Shown here: positions 18,542-26,673 of the stretch, piece after piece
Layout of the letters: every line of letters starts with the position of its first letter
How positions within the stretch are numbered: position 1 is the stretch's first letter
From: Shewanella sp.
GTDB lineage: Bacteria > Pseudomonadota > Gammaproteobacteria > Enterobacterales > Shewanellaceae
Direction of reading: 5' to 3'
DNA length: 55,211 nt
Assembly (NCBI GenBank): GCA_028223395.1
Contig: JAOIUG010000008.1
Coordinates: 1 to 55,211 of the forward strand
The notes under the pieces: generated by a model
Seen by the model: the letters and a program-made list of their open reading frames with translations, nothing else
Databases searched by the model: none
Told to the model about the DNA's origin: nothing
Position numbers and translations under genes: made by a program

Positions 18542-20647
18542 GTGTCGATATTTTGCCGTGTATTTGGTGTGAGTTGGCAACAAATGCGGGCAAAAGTGCG
18601 CTACCGCATTTTAATCCTTACGTTGCTGCCCATTTTATTAACTCTTATAAGTTTAGTGTTCATCACGATTTACTGGAATATCAGTTATACCGGTGAGCAG
18701 CTTTTTATGAAGGTAAAAGCGGACTTAACCGTTGCTAAAAGTACGCTAATTACAGTGCAGCGTGCTCAGGAAAAGCAACTCGAACAGATCATGAACTCTT
18801 GGGATTTTCAGCACTCTTTTAGGCAGTTTCCCTCTCTACACTTAACCGCTAAAGCCACACTTGATGCACAACTGCAACACGCTAAGTCCGAGTTTAATCT
18901 CGACTTTTTACGATTGCTTTCTATCGCAGAGGTGGCTGCGGACCCGGATCTACGAAACATGTTGCCACATATTAAACAGCAGCATGCTTTTTCTGGGTTG
19001 ATGGTATTGCCATCAAGTCGGCTTGCGCGCATCGATCCGGTACTGGCAGAGCGTGCAACGGTGAACATGATCCGCGTCCCTAGCGCGAACAAAACCGCTC
19101 CATATCAAGAAACTAGAGGCTTACTTAGCCGGAGCTTGTTACCGGTCGCTGCGCTTGATGGTCACGTTGCATGGTATCTTGATGCCGGTATTTTACTCAA
19201 TAAAGATACTCGCCTTGTCGACCATATTCGTGATTTAGTGTATGAGCACGGCACCTTGCCCGAGCGTTCAATTGGTACGGTGACAATATTTCTTGATGAC
19301 ATCCGCATTAGTACCAATGTTCCCTTGCACGCTTTCCCTCAAAACAGTGACAAGTATGGCCGCGCGTTAGGCAGCTTAGTGTCCAAAGATGTGCGGGAAA
19401 AAGTATTAGATAATGGCATGATGTGGGTTAATCGCGCCTTTGTGTTTAATGATTGGTTTATCTCTGCTTATGCGCCGTTACTCGATGTGCAAGGCAAGCG
19501 AATTGGGATGATTTACACCGGATTTTCAGAGTCGCCTTTTATTCATAACTACCTGTTAAACATTATTGAGTTAGGCACAATTTTGATGCTAGTACTCTTG
19601 ATATCGGGTTGGTTGGTTTACCGTGGCGCTTATAGCTTATTGCAACCTATTGAGCGGATCCATCACGTGGTTAATGCTGTGCAATCGGGTCGCAACTTGC
19701 GTATTGGCGCGCTAGAGCTGGATCGCGATAACGAATTATCTAATTTAGCGGAGCAGTTCGACTGCATGCTCGATTTACTGCAACAACGCAATGCGCAAAT
19801 TCAAACGGCAGCAGAGCAACTTGAGATTAAAGTTGAGCAACGTACACGTAGCTTGCAAGAAAAAACCCAAGAGCTGCAAGCAAATGTCGAGTTACTCAAT
19901 GAAACACGCCAGCAACTGGTGACCAATGAAAAACTCACAGCGTTGGGTGAGTTAACTGCAGGTATTGCTCACGAAATTAATAATCCAACTGCCGTCATAT
20001 TAGGCAATATGGAATTACTCAAATATGAACTTGGCGACAAAGCAGAGGCGGTAGAAGAAGAAATAGAATTAGTGATCCAGCAGGTCGGCCGGATCAGCAC
20101 TATTATTCGCAGTTTATTGCAGTACAGTCGTCCCGGTGAATTTAATGCGCCATTGGACATGCATCAAATAAGTCCGATTATCGAAGAAGTCTTGGTATTG
20201 GTTCGCCATTCAATACAGCAGCAAGCCGTAGTGCTTAATCAAACTCTGGAGGCTAGTTGCCCAGTAGAGATTAATCGACCGCAACTTCAGCAAGTGTTGA
20301 TTAATATTATGGTGAATGCCGCTCACGCCATTAGCGATAAAGGTAAAATCTGGATCCGTACCTACGACTGGTTGCAACAGGGTGAAGTGATTGGCGTGAA
20401 AATTGAAATAGAAGACGAAGGTAAAGGGATCCCCAAAGAAGAGTTAAGCCGTATTTTCGATCCTTTCTACACCACTCGTAAAGACGGCACTGGATTAGGC
20501 CTCTCTTTAAGTTACGGCATTATTAAGCGGATTGGCGGCACCATTGAGGTCAGCTCCGTGGTGGGTAAAGGCAGTAAATTTACCATTGCTCTTTATCATA
20601 AAGCGTTTGAAGATCAAACAGGTGGATTGCAGATCCAAGGGAAGTAA
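18542..20647 (+). CDS. Membrane sensor histidine kinase
   Basis: A 701-residue kinase, partner of the upstream sigma-54 regulator. Order: transmembrane helix (about residues 22-45), a periplasmic sensor of about 290 residues (Cache-like by length and position), a second transmembrane helix (about 343-362), HAMP, coiled coil (about 415-465), the phospho-acceptor box GELTAGIAHEINNP (His477), and the ATPase domain with the N box and DEGKGIP/GTGLGLSLS motifs. GTG 18542 is chosen as start because GAGGAG stands 7 bases before it; ATG 18584 is the alternative. The signal sensed is unknown; the neighbouring operon makes an oxyanion or an electron-acceptor signal plausible. Confidence 0.92.
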   Translation: MSIFCRVFGVSWQQMRAKVRYRILILTLLPILLTLISLVFITIYWNISYTGEQLFMKVKADLTVAKSTLITVQRAQEKQLEQIMNSWDFQHSFRQFPSLHLTAKATLDAQLQHAKSEFNLDFLRLLSIAEVAADPDLRNMLPHIKQQHAFSGLMVLPSSRLARIDPVLAERATVNMIRVPSANKTAPYQETRGLLSRSLLPVAALDGHVAWYLDAGILLNKDTRLVDHIRDLVYEHGTLPERSIGTVTIFLDDIRISTNVPLHAFPQNSDKYGRALGSLVSKDVREKVLDNGMMWVNRAFVFNDWFISAYAPLLDVQGKRIGMIYTGFSESPFIHNYLLNIIELGTILMLVLLISGWLVYRGAYSLLQPIERIHHVVNAVQSGRNLRIGALELDRDNELSNLAEQFDCMLDLLQQRNAQIQTAAEQLEIKVEQRTRSLQEKTQELQANVELLNETRQQLVTNEKLTALGELTAGIAHEINNPTAVILGNMELLKYELGDKAEAVEEEIELVIQQVGRISTIIRSLLQYSRPGEFNAPLDMHQISPIIEEVLVLVRHSIQQQAVVLNQTLEASCPVEINRPQLQQVLINIMVNAAHAISDKGKIWIRTYDWLQQGEVIGVKIEIEDEGKGIPKEELSRIFDPFYTTRKDGTGLGLSLSYGIIKRIGGTIEVSSVVGKGSKFTIALYHKAFEDQTGGLQIQGK

Positions 20648-20711
20648 CATTGAAGTTCACCTCACCAGTTCACTCAATGGCAACATTAACTCGCAGACTC
20701 AAATTTAAGAT

Positions 20712-20740
20712 AAAAAAATAGCCAGAAAAAATTCTGGCTA
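20712..20740 (-). terminator. Terminator of ryhB
   Basis: On the minus strand TAGCCAGAA pairs with TTCTGGCTA over a 4-base loop, followed by seven T residues. It ends the RyhB transcript, as the Hfq-binding U-rich tail of such RNAs does. Confidence 0.9.
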
Positions 20741-20880
20741 CAAAGAGTGTGTGTGAGCAATGTCGTGCTAAAACCAGTCACATTAAGTTAATACTATCTT
20801 AGCTATCACAATATGTGGTTGGTAAAAAACTCAAACTTGCAGGAGATGAGAGGCCTTTAAGTTGTTGAGTTTTGGAACGC
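20712..20880 (-). ncRNA. ryhB: RyhB iron-responsive small RNA
   Basis: On the minus strand 20752-20769 reads AGCACGACATTGCTCACA, the same as the conserved pairing core of enterobacterial RyhB (GCACGACATTGCTCACA). The transcript begins about 7 bases after a TACTAT -10 element at a Fur-box promoter and ends in a strong terminator, giving about 165-170 nt. RyhB is made when iron is scarce, when Fur leaves the promoter, and with Hfq it represses mRNAs of iron-using proteins. It lies between the sensor kinase (convergent) and the acetyltransferase gene, with no overlapping reading frame. Confidence 0.9.
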
Positions 20881-20886
20881 ATGTAA

Positions 20887-20915
20887 ATAGTAATCATTAT
20901 CATTACGTTGTGCAA
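20887..20915 (-). promoter_or_regulatory. ryhB promoter with overlapping Fur box
   Basis: Minus strand: -35 TTGCAC (20910-20915), 17-base spacer, -10 TACTAT (20887-20892). Inside it, 20888-20902 reads TGATAATGATTACTA, matching the 7-1-7 Fur consensus TGATAATNATTATCA at 12 of 14 positions. Fur-Fe would block the polymerase here. Confidence 0.85.
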
Positions 20916-21190
20916 GTATTTATTGAAAAAAAATGAAATTAGTTGAGTAAAATAATCAAGTACTTTAATTTGTACTTAAAATACAGTTGCTTATTTTTAT
21001 AGGAAGGTTGGTGATCACTTGAAAGTAAGAAGGCAGTGACGCCTTCTTCTCTACCTAACAGTACATGTCTGCATTTAATATCAACATATTTAATGCAAGT
21101 GCAAGGCGTTTGACGTTCGCGCGTTTTAAATTGAGCAGGCGCGATCGCTTTGTACGGGCAGCGCCTAGAGTGGAAGGCGCATTTGAACCA

Positions 21191-21649
21191 CTACAGTTGT
21201 TTTTGCAGGTGGAGCTTATTCTGGCTTAAACGTTGTTTATCTGCTGTCATCGCCGTGATCTGGTATTGATGACCAATTAGCATATTAAGCATGGCGGGAA
21301 AGCGGTTTTGTGTTTTAACTTCCATTTGTTTATAACCTTGCATCTTAGCCCAGTGCTCTTGATACTCAAGCAGACTTTTCGCTAAACCTAAGCCGCGATA
21401 ATCGGGCAAAACGCCACCTAACCAGCTGTAGAAAGTCTCGTTGCTATGTTGATAGCCTAACTTAAAGCCTGCAATATCGCCCTCTACTCTAGCAATAAGC
21501 AGTAATGCTGGGCCAGATAGTAAACGACGGCTAATGACCTGGCTTGAATAAGGCTGATCAAATTCGGGTATTGCGTTGTAAGTTTCATCTAGGCACGCTA
21601 ACACTTCCGTTGTGAAATCGGTAATAGCTTCAATTTCAATGGTATACAT
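21191..21649 (-). CDS. GNAT-family N-acetyltransferase
   Basis: A 152-residue acetyltransferase with the acetyl-CoA-binding segment LPDYRGLGLAKSLLEYQEHWA (motif A, R/Q-x-x-G-x-G/A) at about residues 80-100 and the downstream beta-bulge region NRFPAMLNMLIGHQY. The substrate cannot be told from sequence. It starts with ATG after a GAGATGAG site, stands as a single gene, and its stop is about 275 bases upstream of the ryhB promoter on the same strand. Confidence 0.88.
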   Translation of the reverse strand: MYTIEIEAITDFTTEVLACLDETYNAIPEFDQPYSSQVISRRLLSGPALLLIARVEGDIAGFKLGYQHSNETFYSWLGGVLPDYRGLGLAKSLLEYQEHWAKMQGYKQMEVKTQNRFPAMLNMLIGHQYQITAMTADKQRLSQNKLHLQKQL

Positions 21650-21777
21650 TTTCTCATCTCATTAATTTCACTCGTTTATTCTTAATTTACGCTTTATGTG
21701 GCGTTCAAAAAATAAACATTACAAACAAATTGTAACAGGTCTGTCCAGCTCGTGTTAAGTCATAATGGTTACCCATT

Positions 21778-22431
21778 TTAAGTTTTTTTAGTCGTTTCGT
21801 GTAAGATCTTATCTTGTAACACTTTTAAAAGCAGACCATAGGCTGGGAGAAATAGCCCCAAGCTGACGATAAGTTTAAAACCATAATCAACGGTAGCGAT
21901 TTCAGGCCAATGCGTCGCCATAAAGCTGTCAGTTGAAGCGTAAAATGCCAAAGAGAAAAACACTAATGTGTCCACAAGGTTACCAATCACTGTCGAGGCT
22001 GCAGGCGCGATCCACCATGTGTTTGCTTGCCGTAATTTAGCAAAGACAACAATATCCATCAGTTGGCCAATTAAGTACGCCGCAAAGCTCGCAAAAGCGA
22101 TCCTAAAAACAAAACTGTTAAAGCTGATTAACGCATCAGCACCTTGAAAACTCCCTTGGTGAAAGACCACGCCCATAAAATAAGAGATCACCAAGGCGGG
22201 TAACATGGCGACGAAAATGATTTTTCTTGCCGCTTGTTGACCAAAAATTCGTACGGTGAGATCGGTCGCCAGATACACAAAAGGAAAGCTAAATGCGCCC
22301 CAGGTTGTGTGTAATTCAAAAATGGTAAACGGTAATTGCACCAGGTAATTGCTGGCGCAAATAATGACAATATGGAACCCTGCTAATAGCAGTAACGCAC
22401 GGCGGATCTGTGCTTGAGATAACATCAACAT
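21778..22431 (-). CDS. yhhQ: Queuosine precursor transporter (VUT family)
   Basis: A 217-residue inner-membrane protein with six or so hydrophobic helices, matching E. coli YhhQ, which imports preQ0/preQ1 for queuosine tRNA modification. Recognisable segments: FELHTTWGAFSFPFVYLATDLTVRIFG near residue 38, and ASTVIGNLVDTLVFFSLAF near residue 145. The start is ATG 22431, 7 bases after an AAGG ribosome site; that site also forms the 3' end of a predicted preQ1 riboswitch. Pathway, leader and regulator thus agree with each other. Confidence 0.92.
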   Translation of the reverse strand: MLMLSQAQIRRALLLLAGFHIVIICASNYLVQLPFTIFELHTTWGAFSFPFVYLATDLTVRIFGQQAARKIIFVAMLPALVISYFMGVVFHQGSFQGADALISFNSFVFRIAFASFAAYLIGQLMDIVVFAKLRQANTWWIAPAASTVIGNLVDTLVFFSLAFYASTDSFMATHWPEIATVDYGFKLIVSLGLFLPAYGLLLKVLQDKILHETTKKT

Positions 22432-22438
22432 TGATTGA

Positions 22439-22474
22439 CCTTTTTAATAAATCGGGCGGGGTGAGGGAACCCGC
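22439..22474 (-). promoter_or_regulatory. Predicted preQ1-I riboswitch in the yhhQ leader
   Basis: On the minus strand a GCGGG/CCCGC hairpin has a loop starting UUC and holding CCU, preceded by the GGGUUC...CACCC pattern typical of preQ1-I aptamers, then an A/U-rich tail ending AAAAAGG. The tail AGG can pair with loop CCU as the pseudoknot, and the same AAGG is the yhhQ ribosome site. Bound preQ1 would hide that site and reduce translation. The tail differs from the common AAAACUAAGG, so this is a prediction. Confidence 0.6.
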
Positions 22475-22547
22475 AATAGCGAAAACGCTATAGTTTGGCA
22501 ATTTTTTGGTTAGTTAAAGTGGTATGACCATCATATTTGGGCGGCAA

Positions 22548-22575
22548 ATTATAGAGAATATTTACGACTAATCAA
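22548..22575 (-). promoter_or_regulatory. Probable promoter of yhhQ
   Basis: Minus strand -35 TTGATT (22570-22575), 16-base spacer, perfect -10 TATAAT (22548-22553). The predicted leader is about 110 bases and contains a second perfect hairpin (22476-22491, ATAGCG/CGCTAT with a TTTT loop) directly before the riboswitch. Confidence 0.6.
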
Positions 22576-22854
22576 GCAAGCCCGCCACATTATTAACGCT
22601 GAAAGTACGGATTTGTTTACCAGTACAGCAATCAACGCGACTTAGAAGATGAAACCGCGCGGCTTATTGTAGGCTGTTAGCGTCAACGTAAGCTTAGCTA
22701 TGTTGGCAACAGAGGCTGAATAATGGTGCGAGAAACAGACTCGATTGTTAGCGTTACACATAGATTGACACTTCATCAGCATGATATTGCGGTTAGCCTA
22801 TCGACGAAAAATAAGTATATACTGATAAAACGTCATACTATCGGGAGACTTACT

Positions 22855-23310
22855 ATGCTAAATAAACTTAAACAGTTTTTCGAACCCGCTAAGCGTCCCC
22901 TTTCTGCAGAAGAAAAAACACAGCAGCTCAATCTTGCCGCCGCCAGCTTGTTGCTGGAAGTTGTCATGGCTGACGACATCATGACTGATGATGAAGCAAA
23001 AATGCTGCCTACCCTTTTGACAACCACACTCGGTTTATCTGTTGATGATATCGACAGTTTAGTCAGCAAAGCCTGTGACTCACAACGCCGCTCAACCTCC
23101 CTGTTTGATTTTACTCAAACAATTAATGACAATTTTAATGTCGAACAAAAGCAGCACCTCATTTTAGCAATGTGGCGCATTGCCTATGCTGATGGCCACT
23201 TATGTCAATACGAAGAACAAATCATCCGGCGTACTTCAGAGTTACTGTATCTGCGCCACAGTGAGCTTATCCAAATGCGTAACCTTGTAATGGAAAGCAA
23301 GCAATCTTAG
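22855..23310 (+). CDS. TerB-like helical protein
   Basis: A 151-residue, all-helical cytoplasmic protein of the TerB-like superfamily, known from tellurite-resistance and membrane-stress contexts. The two repeats of the fold are visible as the metal-binding-like acidic helix starts ADDIMTDDEAKML (about 39-51) and ADGHLCQYEEQII (about 115-127). ATG 22855 is used because GGGAG lies 8 bases before it; an in-frame upstream stretch from 22723 has no ribosome site. It is a single gene, convergent with the yjeH-like gene. Biological role unknown. Confidence 0.82.
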   Translation: MLNKLKQFFEPAKRPLSAEEKTQQLNLAAASLLLEVVMADDIMTDDEAKMLPTLLTTTLGLSVDDIDSLVSKACDSQRRSTSLFDFTQTINDNFNVEQKQHLILAMWRIAYADGHLCQYEEQIIRRTSELLYLRHSELIQMRNLVMESKQS

Positions 23311-23331
23311 CGCACATTATTTGCAGGGTGA

Positions 23332-24570
23332 TTATTGGCTTTGCAGTCTTTTTTGCCCCCACAACACCAGCAATACTAACAACATTAACACAATGGCGTA
23401 TGCCATGTTCCAACCTAACGCCCAGCCGATAAGCACACATAATATGCAGCTGACAATCGCTAAGGGTAAGTAGCGTTTGCTCAACAATTTTACGGCGGCA
23501 AGCATGGCGGCCAGATAGATAATCACAAACACGCCATTGCTCCAGGCGATTAAATGCTCTAGTTCCTGCCCTGTGGCATAACTCAACACAATCACCAATG
23601 CCATAGCAATTAACACGGCTACCGATGCGCGTGCGGGCGTTCGATGCTGATTAAGCACACTGAAGTATTTAGGCAATACACCTTCACAACTAAAACTCCA
23701 TACCAACCTTGCAACACTTGCAGTGTATACATTCACAGTCGCTAACCCACTGGCAATGCCTAATATGCCGATCACTTCAGCGCCAAAGCCGCCAAGCAGG
23801 TGATCGAATGCGCCGACCATCGCCACAGGTGTTTGCGCTGGCACCATCAGGAGCAATAAAGTACACGCTAGGTACACAATGCCAACCAACACGGTACCAA
23901 TCAGCATTGCTGGGATCATGTCTTTTTTAGGATCTTTAAAGTCTCCAGCAAGATGGGTCATTGCTTCAACGCCAAGAAAGCTCCAAAAAGCGATGCCAGC
24001 AGCACTCATTACCAAAGCCATATTAGGGGCGCTGTTTTGCGTTAAGAGTGAGAGTTCACTGAGGTTCACACTCGCCCCACCAAACAGCACTACAACCACT
24101 GCGACAATGGCTAAAGTTAGCAAAAACTGCAGTTTAGCTGATACTTGGATCCCTTTAAGATTGAGCAGCAATAACATCGCCAGTAACAATAACTCGGTTG
24201 CTACCTGTGCCCAGCCATCGATAGGCACCAGAGCGTTCACAAACTGGAAAACCATTAAAATGGCCGCAGGCGTGCCTATCGGTACCACTAACAGAAATAG
24301 CAAGCCGATGGTTCTGCCTGCCGTGCGGCCAAATGCTTGCTCGACAAAGTATGCCGGCCCTGCGGCGTGCGGTAATACGCTGGCTAAGCGGCCGAAGACT
24401 AATGTCACCGGGATAATCGCCAACGTTAACACCAGCCAAGCGACAAGCGCGCCTTGCCCAGCGGTTGCGATAGTCATTTGCGGTAAAATAAACACACCGG
24501 TGCCAAGCAAAGTGGTGGCCATTAAGCCGGCGCCTTGCCAGCGTCCGATGGTAGCTGATATTTGGTTCAT
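23332..24570 (-). CDS. yjeH: APC-family amino-acid exporter, YjeH-like
   Basis: A 412-residue inner-membrane transporter with about 12 hydrophobic helices. The first-helix motif GAGLMATTLLGTGVFILP and the following segments resemble E. coli YjeH, which exports methionine and branched-chain amino acids. The helix-6 region with WSFLGVEAMTHLAGDFKDPKKD is the conserved APC segment. Substrate is inferred from that resemblance. It is a single gene, convergent with the TerB-like gene. Confidence 0.85.
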   Translation of the reverse strand: MNQISATIGRWQGAGLMATTLLGTGVFILPQMTIATAGQGALVAWLVLTLAIIPVTLVFGRLASVLPHAAGPAYFVEQAFGRTAGRTIGLLFLLVVPIGTPAAILMVFQFVNALVPIDGWAQVATELLLLAMLLLLNLKGIQVSAKLQFLLTLAIVAVVVVLFGGASVNLSELSLLTQNSAPNMALVMSAAGIAFWSFLGVEAMTHLAGDFKDPKKDMIPAMLIGTVLVGIVYLACTLLLLMVPAQTPVAMVGAFDHLLGGFGAEVIGILGIASGLATVNVYTASVARLVWSFSCEGVLPKYFSVLNQHRTPARASVAVLIAMALVIVLSYATGQELEHLIAWSNGVFVIIYLAAMLAAVKLLSKRYLPLAIVSCILCVLIGWALGWNMAYAIVLMLLVLLVLWGQKRLQSQ

Positions 24571-25235
24571 CTCATAAACTCATTGATTTTAATATTATTA
24601 TGACTCTAGCTTGAATTGCGATGTGTGTGTTCGTAATCAAAACAGCTAATTAGTCGTTATTTTTGCGGCTTTAATCACTGATGCGCGCCGTAACTTTTAG
24701 GTATTGCCGCAGAGGTTAACCTATCTTGCCCTGCAGTCACAGAGCCAATTTAAACGCGAGAGAAAAACGGCACTATTTGTGGAAAATAACGAAACGGCAT
24801 AGCCTCCGCCTTGCTAAAATAGCCAATAAACTGCGGCCAAAACAACCGTGAAAGATCAACAGTCCCTAATCTTAGATGCCTCTAAAATCACTTCTTCTGA
24901 TGCTGTTGCAAATGGTGAAGTGGGAAATGGGAAATGAGAAATGAGAAGTGAGAAGTGAGAAGTGAGAAGTGAGAAATGAGAAATGATCAATAGAGCTTAA
25001 AGTCGAATACCGATGCCAATACCTTTAGGTTACGCCTGCATTCAACAAAGGACGATGACGTCAAGGGGTGATATTGAGGCGGGTAAGTTAAAATACCCGC
25101 GCGTTAAAATAACCGATTAAACTGGCTGCATTGTTGCAAAGGTATTTATCAGCTCATCTTTTGTTTACATCATTCACGGCTATCTTGACTCAAATTGAAC
25201 GGAGTCGAGACTGTCACGTGCCAGATCTGCATTAA
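24571..25235. other. Non-coding stretch with heptamer repeat and a possible truncated reading frame
   Basis: No supported gene in about 660 bases between the yjeH-like start and the tonB-domain stop. A 29-codon open frame with GTG start (24848-24937) runs into the heptamer repeat and stops there; it looks like the broken start of a gene or chance. No clear terminator for the tonB-domain gene was found. Confidence 0.6.
24920..24982. repeat. Heptanucleotide tandem repeat, nine units
   Basis: Nine perfect-length 7-bp units in a row with only two variable positions: one GTGGGAA, one ATGGGAA, two ATGAGAA, four GTGAGAA, one ATGAGAA. Because 7 is not a multiple of 3, gain or loss of a unit would shift any reading frame through it. 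Confidence 0.95.
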
Positions 25236-26342
25236 CTATCTACGTATCGTGTAATCGAGTTGAACGCTCGATTTGGCAGCCACCGCTTTACCGTCAATAA
25301 ATTTAGGTGCATAGCGCCATTTCTTTACTGCTTCAAGTGAGGCTTTTTCAAATGCTGAGCCGCCTTTTGAATTTATGATGGCCGGTTCAGTTACAAAACC
25401 CATTTCATCGACAGTAAAGCTGACTTGGATCGAACCTTCTTTATTTTTACGCGCATACGATGCAGGGTAATTAGGGTTCACTCTAAATAACGGCGTTTGC
25501 TCCTGCTCTGGCCGCCAAGGCTGCATGTTTCCAATCGCAATGCAGTGCTGAGTAGATTTATCGCTATGTCCTTGTAGCTCATAAAGCTGAACCAGTTTAG
25601 CGTGAGCCGCTAGCTCATAAGGGTGATTATAATCAAGCGCTTCGAACTGTTTGATGACATATAACAGTGCGATCTCTGCTTTATCATAATGTTTCTCGGC
25701 ATACTCTATTGAGCCTACGGTATAAGCTGCTAATACTCGTTTTATGGAGTTTTCTGGCAGTAACTGCTGATAAGTTTTGTAAGCATCTAACATGTAATTG
25801 CGTACTGTACGCGTGTAAAACCGGCTTGTGGAAAGCATGTCAAAATAAGCTTGCTGTGTATTTGCCAGTAGCATTGGATTATCAGAGTCTTCGGCAATAG
25901 CTAATGCATCATTTAAGTACTGACGAGCATCTTTGTGACTACTGGAATCGGCTAGCCCCATGAGTGGATCAATTAGCTCAATCGCCTCGTCACCATATTC
26001 TTTTTTATAGTTAGCCAGCGCCACTTTATAAAGTGCAAACGCTTGTTTCTTTAGTGCTGATGCTTGAGCCGCATTGTCATGATTAGAAGGCACATTTTGG
26101 ATAGAAGCATCGCCAGCATTTAACGCTAGCATGGCAACATCGAGGCTGTCGGAGGCAAATTTCTTCGTCCCGAGTTGATAAGCTTGCAGTGCATATTGTT
26201 CTATATCAGCATTGTTTTTAGCCTCTACAGCGGCAATATATGCCTTGTAGGCATCATTAAATTCAGAAGCTGATAGTGGATTGAACATCAGCATTGAGCT
26301 GGACAGTGCGACAGTTAAGATAGCTTTAGGGAGTAATGGCAT
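25236..26342 (-). CDS. Periplasmic TonB-domain protein with helical repeats
   Basis: A 368-residue secreted protein with a signal peptide (about residues 1-25, ending NPLSA-SEF). The middle is helical and repeat-like, resembling TPR (for example YDKAEIALLYVIKQFEALDY). The C-terminal 80 residues are a TonB C-terminal domain (NPNYPASYARKNKEGSIQVSF ... VKKWRYAPKFIDGKAV). A true TonB has an N-terminal membrane anchor and a proline-rich spanner, and neither is seen, so it is probably not an energy transducer. No exbB or exbD is adjacent. ATG 26342 follows an AGGA site. Confidence 0.82.
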   Translation of the reverse strand: MPLLPKAILTVALSSSMLMFNPLSASEFNDAYKAYIAAVEAKNNADIEQYALQAYQLGTKKFASDSLDVAMLALNAGDASIQNVPSNHDNAAQASALKKQAFALYKVALANYKKEYGDEAIELIDPLMGLADSSSHKDARQYLNDALAIAEDSDNPMLLANTQQAYFDMLSTSRFYTRTVRNYMLDAYKTYQQLLPENSIKRVLAAYTVGSIEYAEKHYDKAEIALLYVIKQFEALDYNHPYELAAHAKLVQLYELQGHSDKSTQHCIAIGNMQPWRPEQEQTPLFRVNPNYPASYARKNKEGSIQVSFTVDEMGFVTEPAIINSKGGSAFEKASLEAVKKWRYAPKFIDGKAVAAKSSVQLDYTIRR

Positions 26343-26413
26343 TTTTAATTTCCTGCTCTATTATTTTTTTAATTTAGCTCCCGATAAGCATTCTAAATAC
26401 TCACAGCGGTAAC

Positions 26414-26427
26414 TATGTTCGAACATA
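26414..26427. promoter_or_regulatory. 14-bp palindrome upstream of the TonB-domain gene
   Basis: TATGTTCGAACATA is a perfect palindrome about 75 bases upstream of the start of the TonB-domain gene. It could be an operator; no regulator is identified. Confidence 0.35.
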
Positions 26428-26581
26428 TTCTACTTTTAGCTAACCTTTGTAAAATATTTTGACAGCATTTATGGTCAGTATCGTGTATTGGTACGCTACG
26501 ATAAATACAGCTAGGGCTGAGGCGAGGGAGTTTTAAGATAAAACTGAAACTGATGCTGAAACTGATATGGTGGAATTGTTG

Positions 26582-26629
26582 CTCAATAAAAGCGTAGACG
26601 GTAACTTGGCGTCTACGCGATTTATTGAG
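26582..26629. terminator. Large two-tier hairpin downstream of gor
   Basis: Inner stem GCGTAGACG/CGTCTACGC (9 bp, 9-base loop) is extended by an outer stem CTCAATAAA/TTTATTGAG (9 bp) with small bulges. On the plus strand it is followed by CTTGTTTTTT. It lies about 45 bases after the gor stop and is probably a transcription end or 3' stabilising structure. Confidence 0.65.
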
Positions 26630-26673
26630 ACTTGTTTTTTAAACGTGCTTAAAACTTGTTTGCCAGTGTTTAA

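Noticed and set aside
24848..24937. 29-codon open frame with GTG start running into the heptamer repeat
   Set aside because: Too short, no ribosome site and no recognisable protein; noted only as a possible gene remnant.
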